Below are positions 15,449 through 23,099 of a stretch of 24,692 nt of DNA, in pieces; the stretch's first letter is position 1; every line of letters starts with the position of its first letter. The notes beneath the pieces are model-generated. The model did no database searches, had not been told where the DNA came from, and saw only the letters and a list, made by a program, of their open reading frames with translations. This DNA is from CAUZJO01 sp963580245 (GTDB lineage: Bacteria > Sumerlaeota > Sumerlaeia > MVZB01), in NCBI GenBank assembly GCA_963580245.1, contig CAUZJO010000069.1, forward strand, positions 1 to 24,692, written 5' to 3'. Both the position numbers and the translations under genes were made by a program.

Positions 15449-15784
15449 ATGCCGCCGTATGTCCCGCGGAAAGGCGACTACATCGCGGTCACGTTTGATC
15501 CACACTCTGGGCATGAGCAGAAAGGACGCCGTCCGGTGCTGGTGGTCAGCAATGACCTTTTCAATCGACATACGGGTCTCGCCATCGTGTGCCCTATAAC
15601 GAACACACGGCGAGATTTCCCCCTTCATGTGGCAATTCCGGATAATGCGAAGGTCAGCGGAGTGGTGATGGTGGAACAGGTGAAATCTATCGATTTCCGT
15701 GCCCGTCGAACACGGAGGATTGGTCGCGCGGACGCCAATGTGTTGGACGAAGTTCTTTCAATACTCGACGCCTGCATTTATTGA
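15449..15784 (+). CDS. mazF: MazF/PemK-family mRNA interferase toxin
   Basis: A 111-residue endoribonuclease toxin that cleaves mRNA at short motifs when freed from MazE. The N-terminus KGDYIAVTFDPHSGHEQKGRRPVL has the GHEQ-xG-RRP pattern (Arg27/Arg28 region), CPITNTRRDFPLHV (48-61) holds the conserved Thr, and EQVKSIDFRARR (76-87) is the usual loop, so the catalytic elements look intact. The ATG abuts the mazE stop; GGGAGG at about 15435-15440, within the end of mazE, serves as ribosome-binding site. A TGA at 15782-15784 ends it, followed by a small TTGAC/GTCAA palindrome. The cleavage sequence cannot be predicted here. Confidence 0.92.
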   Translation: MPPYVPRKGDYIAVTFDPHSGHEQKGRRPVLVVSNDLFNRHTGLAIVCPITNTRRDFPLHVAIPDNAKVSGVVMVEQVKSIDFRARRTRRIGRADANVLDEVLSILDACIY

Positions 15785-15937
15785 CAGAGTCAACACGCCG
15801 GATGCATAAGGCGCCTTCCGGTCCCCGTGGCTGTAGCCTTGCCCTCTGCGGCGACGCGCGTTTGGTATCGCGACCCCACTCGGGTGCGTCGCAGTGAGGC
15901 GGTAAACACATTCTGCGGCAAAACAGATCCCGTCCGC

Positions 15938-16906
15938 TCAATCAACCACTTCCACCCGGCACGCCTCGCATTCCAGGTATTCCCGCGCCACGCCCAGATA
16001 CGCTTCATCCATCTCAAATCCCACGCAATCGATCCCCAGGCGGGCGGCGGCGAGGGCCGTGGTTCCCAAACCCAGGAACGGGTCCATCACGCGGCGGGCG
16101 GTCACTGTGCCGTGTAGGCGCAGGCAGCATTCGGGCAGGCCGACGGGGAATGAGGCCGGGTGGGGGCGGTCGTGGTGGCGGGATTTGATCGTGCGATAGG
16201 GGATGAACCAGGTGTTGCCGCGGCAGTGGATGCCGCCGCCCGCGCCCTTCCAGCGTTTCACGTTGCTGGCGTCCTGATAGGGAACGCCGACGGCCAGGCG
16301 GTCGAGCTCCACGTCGCCCTCGCGGGTGAGGTGGAAGATGTATTCGTGCTGGTCATTGACGTAGCGGTCGCTGTTGATCGGCTTATAGTGCCCGACGGTC
16401 ACGTCTTGGGTGATGCCGGGATAGTTGCCGACGTCCCTCTTGGCGATCGCGATCGACTTGATCCAATGGATGACGTTTTGCAGCGCGAAATGGCGGCGAA
16501 AGACCTCCGCCACCTCCCACGCCTCCCACGGCTCCTTGGGCCGCGTGCCGACGTTGAGGAACAGCGACCCCTTGCGCGCCAGGCAGCGCTTGGCCTCGGC
16601 CGCCCAGCGGTCGGTCCAGTCCAGATACTCGCGGCGCGGTAGGTCGTCCTTGTATTTCGAATAGGCCACGCCGAGGTTGTAGGGTGGCGAGGTGACGATG
16701 ACGTCGACCGAGCCGTCCTCGACGGCGTTAGGGGCCTTTTCGAGGAAGTCGCCATGGACCAGGCGGACCGTGGCCTGGCGTTGTGCGGCGGCCGGCCGGG
16801 CCTGCTCCGGGTCGGCCTCCAGCCCTTCCAGATCCTCGAATAACTCAAGCTGGCCGCCCACGGGCCCTTGTCGGTTTTTGACTGAAGCGGGGTCCATCGT
16901 ACCCAT
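15938..16906 (-). CDS. Site-specific DNA methyltransferase, beta class (N4-cytosine or N6-adenine)
   Basis: A 322-residue SAM-dependent DNA methyltransferase. The catalytic motif IV TSPPYNLG (72-79) comes before the SAM-binding motif I DPFLGLGTTALAA (275-287), the order of the beta class. SPPY is more usual in N4-cytosine enzymes, although N6-adenine members exist, so the modified base is uncertain. Between them are SLFLNVG and a middle target-recognition region with RHHDRPHPASFPVGLPE before motif I. No restriction endonuclease gene lies within view: mazEF is convergent on one side and cstA divergent on the other, so it looks like an orphan enzyme. The start at 16906 (MGTMDP) is uncertain, ATG 16897 being the alternative; the open frame runs far upstream to 17458 only as a shadow of cstA. 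Confidence 0.88.
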   Translation of the reverse strand: MGTMDPASVKNRQGPVGGQLELFEDLEGLEADPEQARPAAAQRQATVRLVHGDFLEKAPNAVEDGSVDVIVTSPPYNLGVAYSKYKDDLPRREYLDWTDRWAAEAKRCLARKGSLFLNVGTRPKEPWEAWEVAEVFRRHFALQNVIHWIKSIAIAKRDVGNYPGITQDVTVGHYKPINSDRYVNDQHEYIFHLTREGDVELDRLAVGVPYQDASNVKRWKGAGGGIHCRGNTWFIPYRTIKSRHHDRPHPASFPVGLPECCLRLHGTVTARRVMDPFLGLGTTALAAARLGIDCVGFEMDEAYLGVAREYLECEACRVEVVD

Positions 16907-17045
16907 TTGCGCGAAAAATCGAGGCGGCCCATTGTGCTCGATTCGGGAAAAAGCCGCAACCCGTTCCCCGACACAACGGATTCGCGGGGTGCATCCCGCT
17001 GATCCCCGAGATGCGCCCCGGCCCCCGACGCCTTCCACCTGGCGG

Positions 17046-17074
17046 TTGACCGGGAGGTCGGTATCGGAGAAAAT
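17046..17074 (+). promoter_or_regulatory. Weak candidate promoter of cstA
   Basis: TTGACC at 17046-17051 and GAAAAT at 17069-17074 are 17 bases apart, about 55 bases before the cstA start. The -35 match is good, the -10 match is poor, so this is tentative. Confidence 0.3.
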
Positions 17075-17128
17075 TCCCAGAGGGATGGCGCGTGCGCGCT
17101 TATTGTGGGTGGTCGGAGGAGAACCGGG

Positions 17129-18850
17129 ATGCTCGGAATGGTATTTCTTGGCGGGTGTATCGCGCTGATCGTCGCCTACGTGACGTTCGGCCACTTTCTG
17201 ACGCGCCAGTTTAACATCGACGAGAAGAAGGTGACGCCGGCGGTGACGATGGCCGATGGGGTCGATTTCGTGGCCACGCGTCGGCCGATCCTGTTCGGGC
17301 ACCATTTCAGCTCGATCGCGGGCGCGGGGCCGATCGTCGGGCCGATTATCGCGGCCGGCTACTTCGGTTGGGGGCCGACCGTGGCGTGGGTGTTGCTCGG
17401 GGCGATTTTTATCGGCGGCGTGCACGACTTCGCGGCGCTGGTCATGAGCGTGCGCCATCGGGCCCGCTCGATCGCCGAGATCTGCCGGATATACCTCAAT
17501 CCCATCACCTACCGCTTCTTCCTGATCTTCATCTGGCTGGCCTTGGTGTATGTGCTCATCGTATTCCTCGACCTGACGGCCTTGACCTACGCCCCGTCAC
17601 GCCCCGAGATGCTCGGCCAAGGGGGGGTGGTGGCGACCGCATCGATCCTCTATATCGTCCTGGCCGCGACGTTTGGGCTTTGCATGCGCCGGTTCGGCCT
17701 GAGCCTGTTCAAGGGTTCGCTCGTCTTCGTGCCGTTGGTCTTCGTGACGCTGGCGGTGGCGCATTGGGCCCCGCTGACGGCCGATTTGCTGCCGGCCCCC
17801 ATCAGAGGGAATCCAAAATACACCTGGTCGATTCTGCTCATCGGATACTGCTTCGTGGCCTCGATCACGCCGGTCAACATCCTGCTGCAGCCGCGCGACT
17901 ACCTGAGTTCCTACCTGCTCTTTGCCTGCCTGGTCTTTGGCGGGTTGGGATTGATCCTGGGGAGCTTCGCCGGCGACCTGTCCCCCAACCTGGAATTCTT
18001 CAAGGGGATCCACCCCGAAAACGCGCCCTACCTTTTCCCGATGCTGTTTATCACGGTGGCCTGTGGGGCGTGCAGCGGGTTCCACTCGCTCGTTTCCTCG
18101 GGCACCACGGCCAAGCAACTGCCCGACGAGACCGCCGCCCGGCCGATCGCCTATGGGGGGATGCTGACCGAGGGGGCGCTGGCCGTGATCGCCATGGCGA
18201 CGCTGGTGGTCGTGGGCGGCAAGGCCGCGGGGACCCCAACGGCCACGTTCGCCCAGGGAATCGGGATGTTCCTGGCCTCGTTCGGCCTGCCGACCCATAT
18301 CGGGACGGCCTTCGGCCTGTTGGCCGTCAGCACGTTCCTGCTGACCACGCTCGACACCTGTACGCGCCTGACCCGCTACCTGGTCGAGGAGTTCCTGAAT
18401 CTGCGCGGTCCCCGTTGGCGTTACCTATCCACCATCGTCACGATCCTACCGCTGATGTTCTTTGCCTTTGTCGAATTCCCTGATCCGAAGAACTCCGCGG
18501 CGATGATTCCGGCCTGGCGCGCGATCTGGCCCGCGTTTGGGACGACCAACCAGCTCCTGGCGGCACTGGCACTACTGGTGATCGTCATCTGGCGCAAGTC
18601 GCAGGGCCGTTCGATCTGGTTTGTTGCCTGGCCGATGGTATTCATGATGATCACGACGTGCACGAGCATGGTCATGCTGATCAAGACCCACCTGTTCGCC
18701 GATGAACTCACGAGTCGGCTGATCGGGTGGGTCAACGTCGTGATGATGGCGATGACCGTGGTGTTAGTCGTCGATACGGTTCTGAGTTGGGGCAAACTAG
18801 GGGCCCGCCCCGCGCCCGAGGAATCCGGGGTGGAGGCGGCGGCCGGATGA
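17129..18850 (+). CDS. cstA: Carbon starvation protein CstA-family transporter
   Basis: A 573-residue integral membrane transporter with more than a dozen hydrophobic helices. Family features are visible: the N-terminal VTMADGVDFVATRRPILFGHHFSSIAGAGPIVGPI region (shown here only as its parts, DGVDF, GHHFSSIAGAGP), GVHDF, SITPVNILLQPRDYL, CGACSGFHSLVSSGTTAKQL, LLTTLDTCTRL and WPAFGTTNQLLAALAL. CstA proteins import peptides or pyruvate under nutrient limitation (family knowledge); the substrate here is not determined. GGAGGAG at 17115-17121 lies seven bases before ATG 17129, which is preferred over the in-frame ATG at 17105. The C-terminal tail is acidic (APEESGVEAAAG). It stands alone, with 243 bases to the next gene and no clear terminator. 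Confidence 0.92.
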   Translation: MLGMVFLGGCIALIVAYVTFGHFLTRQFNIDEKKVTPAVTMADGVDFVATRRPILFGHHFSSIAGAGPIVGPIIAAGYFGWGPTVAWVLLGAIFIGGVHDFAALVMSVRHRARSIAEICRIYLNPITYRFFLIFIWLALVYVLIVFLDLTALTYAPSRPEMLGQGGVVATASILYIVLAATFGLCMRRFGLSLFKGSLVFVPLVFVTLAVAHWAPLTADLLPAPIRGNPKYTWSILLIGYCFVASITPVNILLQPRDYLSSYLLFACLVFGGLGLILGSFAGDLSPNLEFFKGIHPENAPYLFPMLFITVACGACSGFHSLVSSGTTAKQLPDETAARPIAYGGMLTEGALAVIAMATLVVVGGKAAGTPTATFAQGIGMFLASFGLPTHIGTAFGLLAVSTFLLTTLDTCTRLTRYLVEEFLNLRGPRWRYLSTIVTILPLMFFAFVEFPDPKNSAAMIPAWRAIWPAFGTTNQLLAALALLVIVIWRKSQGRSIWFVAWPMVFMMITTCTSMVMLIKTHLFADELTSRLIGWVNVVMMAMTVVLVVDTVLSWGKLGARPAPEESGVEAAAG

Positions 18851-19093
18851 CGTCGCGGGGCAGCCCGGCTGAGTCGAGACCGACCGTTGCCATCACAAGC
18901 TTGAGTTCGCGCGCCGTGGTTCTTCGTCCACCCGGGTGAGCCTTTCCGGGCGCGAGTATCCTCCGGAACCGAACAGAGTTGAGACGCGGTCCCGCCGACC
19001 GAAGGGTTTCAAGTTGCGATTGGCCGCGGCGCGGTTTTTAATCGGGGCGACCGGACGTCGGTCCGTGGCTGGTATATGGGGAAGAGCAGAAGC

Positions 19094-19804
19094 ATGGGGA
19101 AAACGGGTACCTTATCCATCGTCATTCCGGCCTACAATGAGGCCAACACGATCCACGCGATCCTGGAGCAGGTGCGGGGCGTGGGGCTGGACGGGATCGA
19201 CCGGGAGATCATCATCGTCGACGACTGTTCAAGCGACGGCACCGGGGCGATGATCGATGAGATCGCGGCGGCCCAGAATGGTGTGCGGGCGCTTCACCAT
19301 GAGGTGAACCAGGGCAAGGGGGCCGCGCTGCGGACCGGGATTGAACATTGCACCGGCGACTGGGTGATCATCCAGGACGCCGACCTCGAATACGACCCGC
19401 ATGAATACCCCAAGCTGCTCGAACCGGTCCTGCAGGGCAAGGCCGACGTGGTCTACGGCTCGCGGTTCCTCGGCAGCGGGGCGCATCGGGTGGTCTATTT
19501 CTGGCACTACATGGGCAACCGTTTCCTGACCACGCTCTCCAACATGCTCACCAACATCAACCTGACCGACATGGAGACGTGCTTTAAGCTGTTCCGGCGC
19601 GAGATCGTTCAAGGAATCACGATCGAGGAGGACCGATTCGGCTTCGAGCCGGAGATCACCGCGAAGGTCGCCCGACTGGGGTGCAGGATCTATGAGGTGG
19701 GGATTTCGTACTACGGCCGGACCTACGATGAGGGCAAGAAGATCGGCTGGCGCGACGGGGTGCGGGCGATCTGGTGCATCCTGAAATACAATCTGTTCCG
19801 CTGA
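19094..19804 (+). CDS. Family 2 glycosyltransferase, polyprenyl-phosphate sugar synthase-like
   Basis: A 236-residue GT-A glycosyltransferase: SIVIPAYNE (8-16), IIIVDDCSSDGT (39-50), VNQGKGAALRTG (71-82), the metal-binding IIQDADLEYDP (about 92-102), YGSRF, and TDMETCFKLF followed by EEDRFGFEPEIT and the C-terminal YYGRTYDEGKKIGWRDG. These are features of the DPM1/polyprenyl-phosphate glucosyl- or mannosyl-transferase group without a membrane domain. It probably builds a lipid-linked sugar for envelope glycans. ATG 19094 is chosen for the GGGGAAG upstream; ATG 19076 is in frame and possible. A repeat element and then apgM follow. It is only distantly similar to the minus-strand glycosyltransferase at 2162-2959. 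Confidence 0.85.
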   Translation: MGKTGTLSIVIPAYNEANTIHAILEQVRGVGLDGIDREIIIVDDCSSDGTGAMIDEIAAAQNGVRALHHEVNQGKGAALRTGIEHCTGDWVIIQDADLEYDPHEYPKLLEPVLQGKADVVYGSRFLGSGAHRVVYFWHYMGNRFLTTLSNMLTNINLTDMETCFKLFRREIVQGITIEEDRFGFEPEITAKVARLGCRIYEVGISYYGRTYDEGKKIGWRDGVRAIWCILKYNLFR

Positions 19805-19870
19805 GAGGGGATGCGATTCAGTTTTGGGAGTCAACGCCGCTTCGCTCAAGCGTTCCCTATCTGGTGGTTG

Positions 19871-19982
19871 CTCGGCTCCCGGCTCTCGTCCCTCGTCCTC
19901 GTAATCGATCTTATCATCGGAGCCCAATTCGATTTCGGTCCGAGAAGAACGCCGATTACGAGGACGGGAGCCGGGAGCCGAG
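19871..19982. repeat. Palindromic repeat element, copy 2 (imperfect)
   Basis: The left arm (19871-19906) and right arm (19953-19982) pair over two blocks, about 15 bases outside and 14 bases inside, with a seven-base bulge on the left, around a 46-base loop. The inner end is again CGTAATCG/CGATTACG and the outer end GGCTCCCGG. The right arm and the bases just before it (GAACGCCGATTACGAGG-like) resemble copy 1 at 11442-11554, and CGCGGGAGGCA recurs downstream at 20035-20045. The copy fills the gap upstream of apgM. Confidence 0.8.
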
Positions 19983-20099
19983 TCTCCGGCGTGCCATAGC
20001 ACTTAGGCGACGGTGCGAGCCGACTCCGAAAGAGCGCGGGAGGCATCGACCCCACCGGGCAGGCTTCGTGGTATTTGACCGTTTGTAAGGAGTAAATCG

Positions 20100-21326
20100 A
20101 TGACGCCCCATCAAATGTTGCTTAAAAAACTGGCGGTCAAGACCGACTCAAAGATCTTGCTGATCGTGCTGGACGGGCTGGGGGGCATCCATACGGTCGA
20201 TTCGCCGCAGACGGCGCTGGAGACGGCGCGGACGCCCAATCTGGACGCCCTGGCCGCCCGCGGTGCCTTGGGCCGGCTTATCCCCGCCGAGGTCGGCATC
20301 ACGCCGGGCTCGGGGCCGGGTCACTTGGCGCTGTTCGGGTATGATCCGCTCGCGCCGCGCCACGAGATCGGGCGGGGGGCGCTCGAGGCCTGCGGGATCA
20401 ACTTCGCGCTCAATGACCGAATGGTCGCCTCACGGGGCAATTTCTGCACGCTCGACGGCGAGGGCAGGATCACCGATCGGCGCGCCGGGCGCATTCCCAG
20501 CGAGGAGGGCGGGCGCATCTGCGAAAAGCTCCAGGGGGTCATTTCGCGCATCGAAGACGTGGCGGTCCACGTGCGGCCGGTCAAGGAGTATCGATTTTGC
20601 GCGATCTTCGAGGGACCGGGGCTGGAGGCCTCGATCGAGGACACCGATCCTCAACAAGTGGGACTGAAGACCCTGCCCGCGCGCAGCCACGCCCAGACAT
20701 CCGCAGGGAAGAAGACCGAGCGGATCGTACAGGTTTTCCTCGATAAGGCGTCCGAAGTCTTGGGTGACGAGCCGAAAGCCAACGGGATGGTCCTGCGCGG
20801 CTTTGCCAAGGACCCCGGATTGCCTTCCTTCAGCGAGTTGTATCAACTCACGGCCTGCGCGATCGCGACTTACCCGCTCTATCGCGGGGTCGGCAGCCTG
20901 GCCGGGATGGAGGTCATCGAGACGGGCCAGGCCGTCGCCGATGAAATCAAGTCACTCGAATCGGCGTGGGGCCGTTACGATTTCGCGTTCATGCACGTCA
21001 AGAAGACCGACTCGAACGGCGAGGACGGGAACCTGGCGGGCAAGGCGGCCGTGATCGAAGAATTCGACGGCCTGCTCCCCTCGATCCTGGAGCTCAAGCC
21101 CGACGTGATCGCGATCACGGGCGACCACTGCACCCCCTCGGTGATGAAGAGCCATTCGTTCCACCCGATCCCCCTGCTGGTTCACGGGCCGTTCTGTGAC
21201 GTGGATGAAACGGCCGCCTTCGGAGAAACCCAGTGCCTGCGCGGCAGCCTGGGAACGTTCCATTCGGAGAAGCTTATCGGCCTGTTGCTGGCGAACGCCG
21301 GCAAGCTGCGTAAATTCGGGGCCTGA
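20100..21326 (+). CDS. apgM: 2,3-bisphosphoglycerate-independent phosphoglycerate mutase, archaeal type
   Basis: A 408-residue metal-dependent enzyme of the alkaline-phosphatase superfamily that interconverts 3- and 2-phosphoglycerate in glycolysis and gluconeogenesis. VLDGLGG (Asp25) gives the first metal ligand, TPGSGPGHLALFG (68-80) carries the phosphorylated Ser71, EIGRGALEACG follows, and HVKKTDSNGEDGN and ITGDHCTPSVMKSHSFHPIPLL hold the later metal ligands (seen as parts TDSNGEDGN and GDHCTP). Length and motifs match ApgM rather than the longer bacterial GpmI. AAGGAG at 20087-20092 is seven bases upstream of ATG 20100. The gene lies behind repeat copy 2, and its stop codon directly abuts that of the convergent HAD gene. 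Confidence 0.93.
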   Translation: MTPHQMLLKKLAVKTDSKILLIVLDGLGGIHTVDSPQTALETARTPNLDALAARGALGRLIPAEVGITPGSGPGHLALFGYDPLAPRHEIGRGALEACGINFALNDRMVASRGNFCTLDGEGRITDRRAGRIPSEEGGRICEKLQGVISRIEDVAVHVRPVKEYRFCAIFEGPGLEASIEDTDPQQVGLKTLPARSHAQTSAGKKTERIVQVFLDKASEVLGDEPKANGMVLRGFAKDPGLPSFSELYQLTACAIATYPLYRGVGSLAGMEVIETGQAVADEIKSLESAWGRYDFAFMHVKKTDSNGEDGNLAGKAAVIEEFDGLLPSILELKPDVIAITGDHCTPSVMKSHSFHPIPLLVHGPFCDVDETAAFGETQCLRGSLGTFHSEKLIGLLLANAGKLRKFGA

Positions 21327-22028
21327 TCAAAAGAAGAAATCCTGCATGACGCCAATCATGGGGCGAAAGTCTGGGTAGGCGAACGGCGTCCAGGCGCGGT
21401 GGTGTAGCAAGTCGCCGGACTGTTCGGCGATCGCCGCCGCGAGCATCCCGGCGCGCCGCACCGCCCACAAGCCGTGGTTGGAATCCTCGACGCCCATGCA
21501 ACGGCCCGGCACCACGCCAAGCCGCCGGGCGGTCTCAAGAAAGGAGTCGGGATGGGGCTTGCTGCACATGCCGGCATGGCCCCAAACGACCGCGTGGAAA
21601 TAGGATGCGATGCCCAGTTGGTCCAACATGAACAGGGCGTTCTCGCGTGGCCCCGAAGTCGCCAGCCCGATGCGCAGCCCGCGGCGATGGGCACTGGTCA
21701 GCAGTTCCATGAATCCCGGACGCGCCTGCGCATGGCCGCGGATCAGCTCGCGGTAGAGGGCCTCTTTGCGATCCGAGAGCTTCTGGCAGTCGGCGCCCGC
21801 GGGCGGATTCTCGCCCCACCACAGCGAGAAGATCGCCCAGTTGGTCCGGCCGAACCCGTGCTCGGCGATGCGAAACTCCCGTTCACCCAATCCCAGCTCC
21901 TCGACCAGCCGCCGCCAGGCCAGCATGTGATAGTCGCGCGTGTCGGCGATCGTGCCGTCCATATCAAAGATCAGCCCCCGCAAGGGCCGGCGACGATCCG
22001 AGTAGCGAAGTCGGGAATGGGCGTGCAT
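21327..22028 (-). CDS. HAD-superfamily hydrolase, beta-phosphoglucomutase-like
   Basis: A 233-residue haloacid-dehalogenase-family enzyme with motif I LIFDMDGTIADT (19-30; nucleophile Asp22, acid/base Asp24), an alpha-helical cap (LAWRRLVEELGLGEREF onward), motif II LATSGP, motif III lysine in CSKPHPDSF, and motif IV GVEDSNHGLWAV. It resembles sugar-phosphate phosphatases or phosphomutases; the substrate is unknown. The ATG at 22028 is the best start, without a clear ribosome-binding site; the open frame continues to 22214 but the added residues look unrelated. Its stop codon touches the apgM stop on the other strand with no spacer. The sequence just upstream shares an 11-base inverted repeat with the cdaA promoter region. 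Confidence 0.87.
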   Translation of the reverse strand: MHAHSRLRYSDRRRPLRGLIFDMDGTIADTRDYHMLAWRRLVEELGLGEREFRIAEHGFGRTNWAIFSLWWGENPPAGADCQKLSDRKEALYRELIRGHAQARPGFMELLTSAHRRGLRIGLATSGPRENALFMLDQLGIASYFHAVVWGHAGMCSKPHPDSFLETARRLGVVPGRCMGVEDSNHGLWAVRRAGMLAAAIAEQSGDLLHHRAWTPFAYPDFRPMIGVMQDFFF

Positions 22029-22037
22029 GGGAGAGTG

Positions 22038-22141
22038 TTGCAAGTTCCTTCGTGGTGATTGGAGCCATCGGCGCGGTCGCCGCCGTCGCCGCGATCCATC
22101 AACGGCGGACCGATCAAACACAAGGATCGCGGAACTTGCAA
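22038..22141. repeat. Inverted repeat in the HAD/cdaA divergent region
   Basis: TTGCAAGTTCC at 22038-22048 is the exact reverse complement of 22131-22141, with 82 bases between. The right arm overlaps a -35-like TTGCAA. It could be a paired operator or chance; no terminator features are present. Confidence 0.45.
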
Positions 22142-22163
22142 GCGGCGCGGAGATGGGCATAAT
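22136..22163 (+). promoter_or_regulatory. Candidate promoter of cdaA
   Basis: TTGCAA at 22136-22141 and CATAAT at 22158-22163 are 16 bases apart, about 115 bases ahead of the proposed cdaA GTG start. The -35 hexamer overlaps the right arm of the inverted repeat. Confidence 0.35.
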
Positions 22164-22283
22164 GGGAAACTGATACGCGCCGTCGCAACCCGGTCGCCCC
22201 GGTTCCCTGATCACACGCGGGTCGTTTCCCCACCTTGGCTGTCAGGAACATTCCTCGCAAGCCTCGGTCTAAATACCAAGACC

Positions 22284-23099
22284 GTGCATGAGCTACTAAC
22301 CACTATCCATAATATCCGGCCCGCCGATGTGTTCGACATCTTGCTGGCCGCCGCGTTCTTCTATGCGATCTTCGCCATCCTGCGCCAGACGCGCTCGTAC
22401 GTGGCGCTGGTGGGTATCGTCATACTCATGGTTATTTCACTGCTTATTTTTCTGCTGGCCGTCACGTGGGAACTCAAGGCGATGACCCTCATCTTCAAAT
22501 ACTTCTGGGTCGTCGTGGTGTTGAGCTTCATGGTGGTTTTCCAGAACGAATTTCGTCGGGCGCTGACCGACATCGGGCAGCTCCGCTATCTTCGCGCCCT
22601 GTTCCCTAGCCGCGAGCGTTTCGTGCTTGATGAAATCATGAACGCCGTCAAGCTGATGGCCGGGCGCAATATCGGGGCGCTGATCGTTTTTGAGCGGCGC
22701 AATCCGCTGAAGACATACATGGCCTCGGGGACTGAACTGGACGCGGCGGTCTCCGCCGAGATGATCCGCACGCTTTTTACGCCCTATAGCCCGCTCCATG
22801 ACGGCGCGCTGGTCATTCGGGGCGAGCGGCTGTTGGCCGCCGGGTGCATCCTTCCCCTGAGCGACAACCCCGAACTGAGCAGCGAACTGGGCACGCGCCA
22901 CCGCGCGGCGTTGGGGCTGACCGAGGAAAGCGACGCCCTGGTCGTGGTCGTCTCCGAAGAGACCGGGACGATCTCGCTGGTTGAGCACGGCCGCATCCAT
23001 CGCGGGCTCGAGGTCAAGGAACTGCGTAAGCGGCTTGAACAGCAGTTGGATATCACGACGGACCAGGGAGAGGAGGAGACGACCAATGACTCCCTCTAG
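22284..23099 (+). CDS. cdaA: Diadenylate cyclase (c-di-AMP synthase), CdaA type
   Basis: A 271-residue membrane enzyme that makes the second messenger cyclic di-AMP from two ATP. Three hydrophobic segments occupy about residues 15-85 (DILLAAAFFYAIF, VALVGIVILMVISLLIFLL, FWVVVVLSFMVV), then the DAC domain with LHDGALVI (DGA at 173-175) and GTRHRAALGL (RHR at 205-207). Length matches known CdaA. No in-frame ATG fits: the family N-terminus begins at a GTG at 22284, giving V/M-HELLTTIHN, but no Shine-Dalgarno is seen, so the start is uncertain. The 3' end overlaps the YbbR-domain gene by 14 bases, the usual partner arrangement. It probably regulates osmotic, potassium and cell-wall balance, as in other bacteria. 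Confidence 0.92.
   Translation: MHELLTTIHNIRPADVFDILLAAAFFYAIFAILRQTRSYVALVGIVILMVISLLIFLLAVTWELKAMTLIFKYFWVVVVLSFMVVFQNEFRRALTDIGQLRYLRALFPSRERFVLDEIMNAVKLMAGRNIGALIVFERRNPLKTYMASGTELDAAVSAEMIRTLFTPYSPLHDGALVIRGERLLAAGCILPLSDNPELSSELGTRHRAALGLTEESDALVVVVSEETGTISLVEHGRIHRGLEVKELRKRLEQQLDITTDQGEEETTNDSL

Noticed and set aside
15785..15830. Stem-loop after mazF as a transcription terminator
   Set aside because: CCGGA/TCCGG arms and an AAGGCGCCTT palindrome are present, but no T run follows on either strand.
19024..19039. GC-rich CCGC-GGC-GCGG followed by five Ts after cstA as a terminator
   Set aside because: The stem is only four base pairs and lies about 55 bases before the next gene; it is too weak to call.
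11442..19982. The two palindromic elements as parts of a CRISPR array or a transposon with terminal repeats
   Set aside because: There are no regularly spaced direct repeats and no cas genes, and the DNA between the two copies is ordinary housekeeping sequence, so they are separate dispersed elements.
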